A stretch of 9,250 nucleotides of DNA from an uncultured Cellvibrio sp. Lineage in GTDB: Bacteria > Pseudomonadota > Gammaproteobacteria > Pseudomonadales > Cellvibrionaceae. This document shows positions 7,230 to 9,250 of the stretch, piece by piece (the first letter of the stretch is position 1; each line of letters opens with the position of its first letter). The translations under genes were made by a program, and so were the position numbers. The notes below the pieces were generated by a model. That model saw nothing but the letters and a program-made list of their open reading frames with translations, did not search any database and was not told where the DNA came from. The stretch is from the NCBI GenBank assembly GCA_946482345.1, contig CAMLRJ010000097.1, positions 1-9,250 of the forward strand. Direction: 5' to 3'.

Positions 7230-7681
7230 AATCGAGTCAGAAAGCTGAAAAAAGGTGCGCTATTGTCAGGATTTATGCCGATTATTGCTAGTCTCTTGGT
7301 TGATATTTCTGTATTGAAATAGCCTTGATTTTTAGCCTAAAGATACTCCTATTTTTCCTTTCAATTCACTGGGTCTTAAAACTTTGCATCTTTAATTCCT
7401 GATGCTTGTCCTTTCCTGGTGACACGGAGCAATCTTGGGTAATTACAGCCGGGTTTCGTGATGCTCATGAAGCATTCTGTATTTGATTTCATATTGGAAT
7501 AGCTTTTTGTAGGTGTTGATGTGGTTGCCTGGCTTGGGTCCTAAATCCAGAAAATATGTTTGATGACATCAGAATGTAAAGATCTTGAGGAACAATACAG
7601 ATTGCAGCAACTAATGGGTTGTACTGATAGCACTCTCGATGGCTATATTTTCTCAGGCTATATATGTAAAGGTGTTTACCG
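7230..7681. promoter_or_regulatory. 452-bp divergent intergenic region; promoters expected, no gene seen
   Basis: It separates the minus-strand YejM-like gene from the plus-strand GT90 gene, so promoters for both directions are expected here. I find no convincing ORF, tRNA, transposase remnant or intrinsic terminator, and no JUMPstart/ops (GGCGGTAG) element of the kind found before many LPS operons. Weak plus-strand candidates are TTGTAC (7619-7624) with TATATT (7644-7649), whose 19-bp spacing is too long for comfort, and a TATATAT at 7659-7665. An imperfect direct repeat occurs at 7305-7323 and 7486-7503 (ATTTC..TATTGRAATAGC), and a small hairpin ATGCT (7461-7465) with AGCAT (7471-7475). The ribosome-binding site for the GT90 gene, AAAGGTG, is at 7668-7674. 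Confidence 0.45.
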
Positions 7682-8692
7682 ATGCAGTGGTCGGATCAAT
7701 TAAATAAAAATCTATATAAATCATCCTGCTATATTCGTGGTCTTATGCGATTAGCAATACCGAAGTATTACTGGCAGCACCAGTTTTCTCTGTTGATGGA
7801 TAGATATCGAAATATGTCATCAAATGAGCAGGCCAAATTGTCTGAGCGAGTTGGTTACTACTGTAAGTTGCAGCAGCCTTTTTCTTTAGATGTTGAAGTA
7901 GAAGCGATTAAAGATTTTTCAGCAGATAAAAAAAGTCTTGCCTATGTTATTGATTTCCTACAATTATTAAATTACTTTCCAGAAAATTGGAAAACAGCCT
8001 TTTTGTTTGGTGATATAACAACAGTACCTTCATATCCTCGTTTTTTAAAAAGTCGACCTGTTTGTGTTGGGCAAGAAAATGCCAACTCTATTTTATTAAA
8101 ATTGAATAAAATACGTCATTATTATCGTGTTAAAGATCAGCAAACATTTTCGCAGAAAATCGGTAAGGTACTTTGGCGAGGTAAAACTAATAATCCTGAG
8201 CGTCAGGTTTTCCTTGAACGTTTTTTTAATGATCCGTTATTTGATATAGGTGATACTGCCAAAAAAAGCAGAGGTAGTATCTATGCCAAGCCTTTTATGT
8301 CGATTTCACAGCAGTTAACCTATAAATATTTGTTGAGCATAGAAGGTTACGATGTGGCAACCAATACCAAATGGATTATGGCTTCCAACTCACTTTGTTT
8401 TATGCGAAAGCCTCGATATGAAACCTGGTTTATGGAGGGTAAATTAATTCCTGATTATCATTATGTTCTATTAAAGGATGATTACAGCGATTTCAAAGAA
8501 AAAGTAGAGTTTTATGAAAAAAATCCACAGGAGGCCGAACAAATTATTCGTCAAGCCCATGAGTGGGTTGAGCAATTTTATGATGATGAAAGGGAATTGT
8601 TGATATCATTGTTAGTGATGTATCGATATTTTTTGTTATCAGGGCAAACGATACAGAAATACAATGAAAGTTTTCATGCAGAAACCTATTAA
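7682..8692 (+). CDS. Glycosyltransferase family 90 protein (LpsA/CAP10-type)
   Basis: A 336-residue protein without signal peptide or clear membrane span, expected at the cytoplasmic face of the inner membrane. The GT90/CAP10 signature region is present: GKVLWRGKTNNPERQVFLER (161-180), KPFMSISQQLTYKYLLSIEG (203-222), GYDVATNTKWIMASNSLCF (222-240), then KPRYETWFMEGKLIPDYHYV (243-262) and the trailing helix DYSDFKEKVEFYEKNPQEA. Bacterial members such as LpsA of Haemophilus and Pasteurella add a hexose to LPS oligosaccharide; the family also holds eukaryotic glucosyl- and xylosyltransferases, so donor sugar and linkage remain open. The start is supported by AAAGGTG at 7668-7674, 7 nt before the ATG. 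The end overlaps the start of the GT9 gene by 17 nt, so the two are surely cotranscribed. The partner is heptosyltransferase-like, which favours LPS core assembly as the job. Confidence 0.87.
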   Translation: MQWSDQLNKNLYKSSCYIRGLMRLAIPKYYWQHQFSLLMDRYRNMSSNEQAKLSERVGYYCKLQQPFSLDVEVEAIKDFSADKKSLAYVIDFLQLLNYFPENWKTAFLFGDITTVPSYPRFLKSRPVCVGQENANSILLKLNKIRHYYRVKDQQTFSQKIGKVLWRGKTNNPERQVFLERFFNDPLFDIGDTAKKSRGSIYAKPFMSISQQLTYKYLLSIEGYDVATNTKWIMASNSLCFMRKPRYETWFMEGKLIPDYHYVLLKDDYSDFKEKVEFYEKNPQEAEQIIRQAHEWVEQFYDDERELLISLLVMYRYFLLSGQTIQKYNESFHAETY

Positions 8693-9250
8693 GAAAATTT
8701 TAGTCATTCGATTTCGTCGTGTGGGCGACGCTATTTTAACTGCAGCGCTTTGTTCCAGTTTAAAAAAAACGTTCCCGGATGCAGAAGTGCATTATGTACT
8801 AAATGACAATATTGCTCCTTTATTTGAAGGGCATCCAGCTGTGGATAAGATAATCAGTTTTGGTAAAAAAGAAAATTCCAGTGTGTTTCGTTTTGTGGCT
8901 GCTGTTTGGTCGTTGATGCATAAAAATGATTATCAGGTCATTATTGATGTGCGCACTACAATAAAGACCTTGTTATTTGCGCTTTTTTCATTATCTACAC
9001 CTTTTCGTATCGGTACGCAAAAACCCTACAGTCGTTGGATACACAATTTTCCTGTGGATAATCGCAAAGATAAAAGTACAGATGTGATTTCGCATTTATT
9101 GATGTTGCTTGAGCCTTTGTCCAGCAAGCGAAAAATTTGTTTCGATACAGAATTTCGTTTGTATATTACTGACCAGGAAAGGAACGAATATCGCCAGTAT
9201 AAGCAAGATAAAGGAATCGATTTTTCAAGGCCGGTGATGTTGGCCGCTGT
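8676..9250 (+). CDS. Heptosyltransferase-like glycosyltransferase, GT9 family (3' end outside window)
   Basis: The frame is open from 8676 to the window edge, giving 191 residues and no stop; full GT9 proteins are usually about 330-360. The N-terminus IKKILVIRFRRVGDAILTAA is the classical GT9 opening, an N-terminal Rossmann-like domain with the RxGD loop. It is followed by LKKTFPDAEVHYVLND, APLFEGHPAVDKIISF, YQVIIDVRTTIKT and FRIGTQKPYSR in the expected order. GT9 enzymes transfer heptose from ADP-heptose onto LPS inner core, but the family also includes other LPS sugar transferases. I start at 8676, where GAAAG (8666-8670) sits 5 nt upstream; an in-frame ATG at 8664 would add four residues. 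The start lies inside the last codons of the GT90 gene, a sign of coupling. The C-terminal nucleotide-sugar-binding half, which would help tell which heptosyltransferase this is, is not in view. Confidence 0.88.
   Translation, partial: MQKPIKKILVIRFRRVGDAILTAALCSSLKKTFPDAEVHYVLNDNIAPLFEGHPAVDKIISFGKKENSSVFRFVAAVWSLMHKNDYQVIIDVRTTIKTLLFALFSLSTPFRIGTQKPYSRWIHNFPVDNRKDKSTDVISHLLMLLEPLSSKRKICFDTEFRLYITDQERNEYRQYKQDKGIDFSRPVMLAA

Noticed and set aside
7451..7515. Short open stretch in the divergent region starting MLMKHSVF
   Set aside because: It ends after about 14 codons, has no ribosome-binding site and resembles nothing known.
1..9250. CRISPR array, tRNA, rRNA, integrase or full insertion sequence
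   Set aside because: No regularly spaced repeats, RNA-gene signatures, transposase or recombinase coding sequence were found on reading through the window.

Overview
The window looks like a chromosomal segment of a Gram-negative gammaproteobacterium. Three things point there: a carB-greA pair of gammaproteobacterial type, a YejM/PbgA-type inner-membrane sulfatase, and a GT9 heptosyltransferase-like gene, the last two belonging to lipopolysaccharide-bearing cells. Base composition is moderately AT-rich, by eye more so toward the right end. A Cellvibrio-like marine or soil lineage is possible, but that is only an impression from protein flavour and not something the sequence proves.

Layout. 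Bases 1-1417 hold housekeeping genes on the + strand: the 3' part of carB (large subunit of carbamoyl-phosphate synthetase), overlapping by 4 nt with a complete greA (transcript-cleavage factor). A clear intrinsic terminator follows (1433-1462). Directly after it is a 111-bp inverted-repeat element (1465-1575) whose two arms are themselves palindromic. Next on the + strand come a Stealth-family sugar-phosphate transferase (start most likely 1595) and a small nitroreductase-family flavoprotein (2652-3224).

Two genes on the - strand face the nitroreductase: an LTA-synthase-like membrane sulfatase (3230-5197), meeting the nitroreductase tail to tail with 5 bp between stop codons, and upstream of it a YejM/PbgA/LapC-like membrane sulfatase (5397-7229). 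A 452-bp gene-free divergent region (7230-7681) separates these from + strand genes for a GT90 (LpsA/CAP10-type) glycosyltransferase (7682-8692) and an overlapping GT9 heptosyltransferase-like gene that runs off the right edge.

Taken together, everything right of the greA terminator except the nitroreductase looks like cell-envelope work: two cytoplasmic glycosyltransferases suited to LPS core or oligosaccharide assembly, a Stealth sugar-1-phosphate transferase, and two membrane-anchored alkaline-phosphatase-superfamily domains facing the periplasm. The most interesting points are the YejM-like protein, which keeps a complete-looking metal site, the repeat element that fills almost all of the upstream space of the Stealth gene, and the combination of three different phospho-transfer-type proteins in one envelope cluster. 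No CRISPR array, tRNA, rRNA, insertion sequence with transposase, or integrase was seen.
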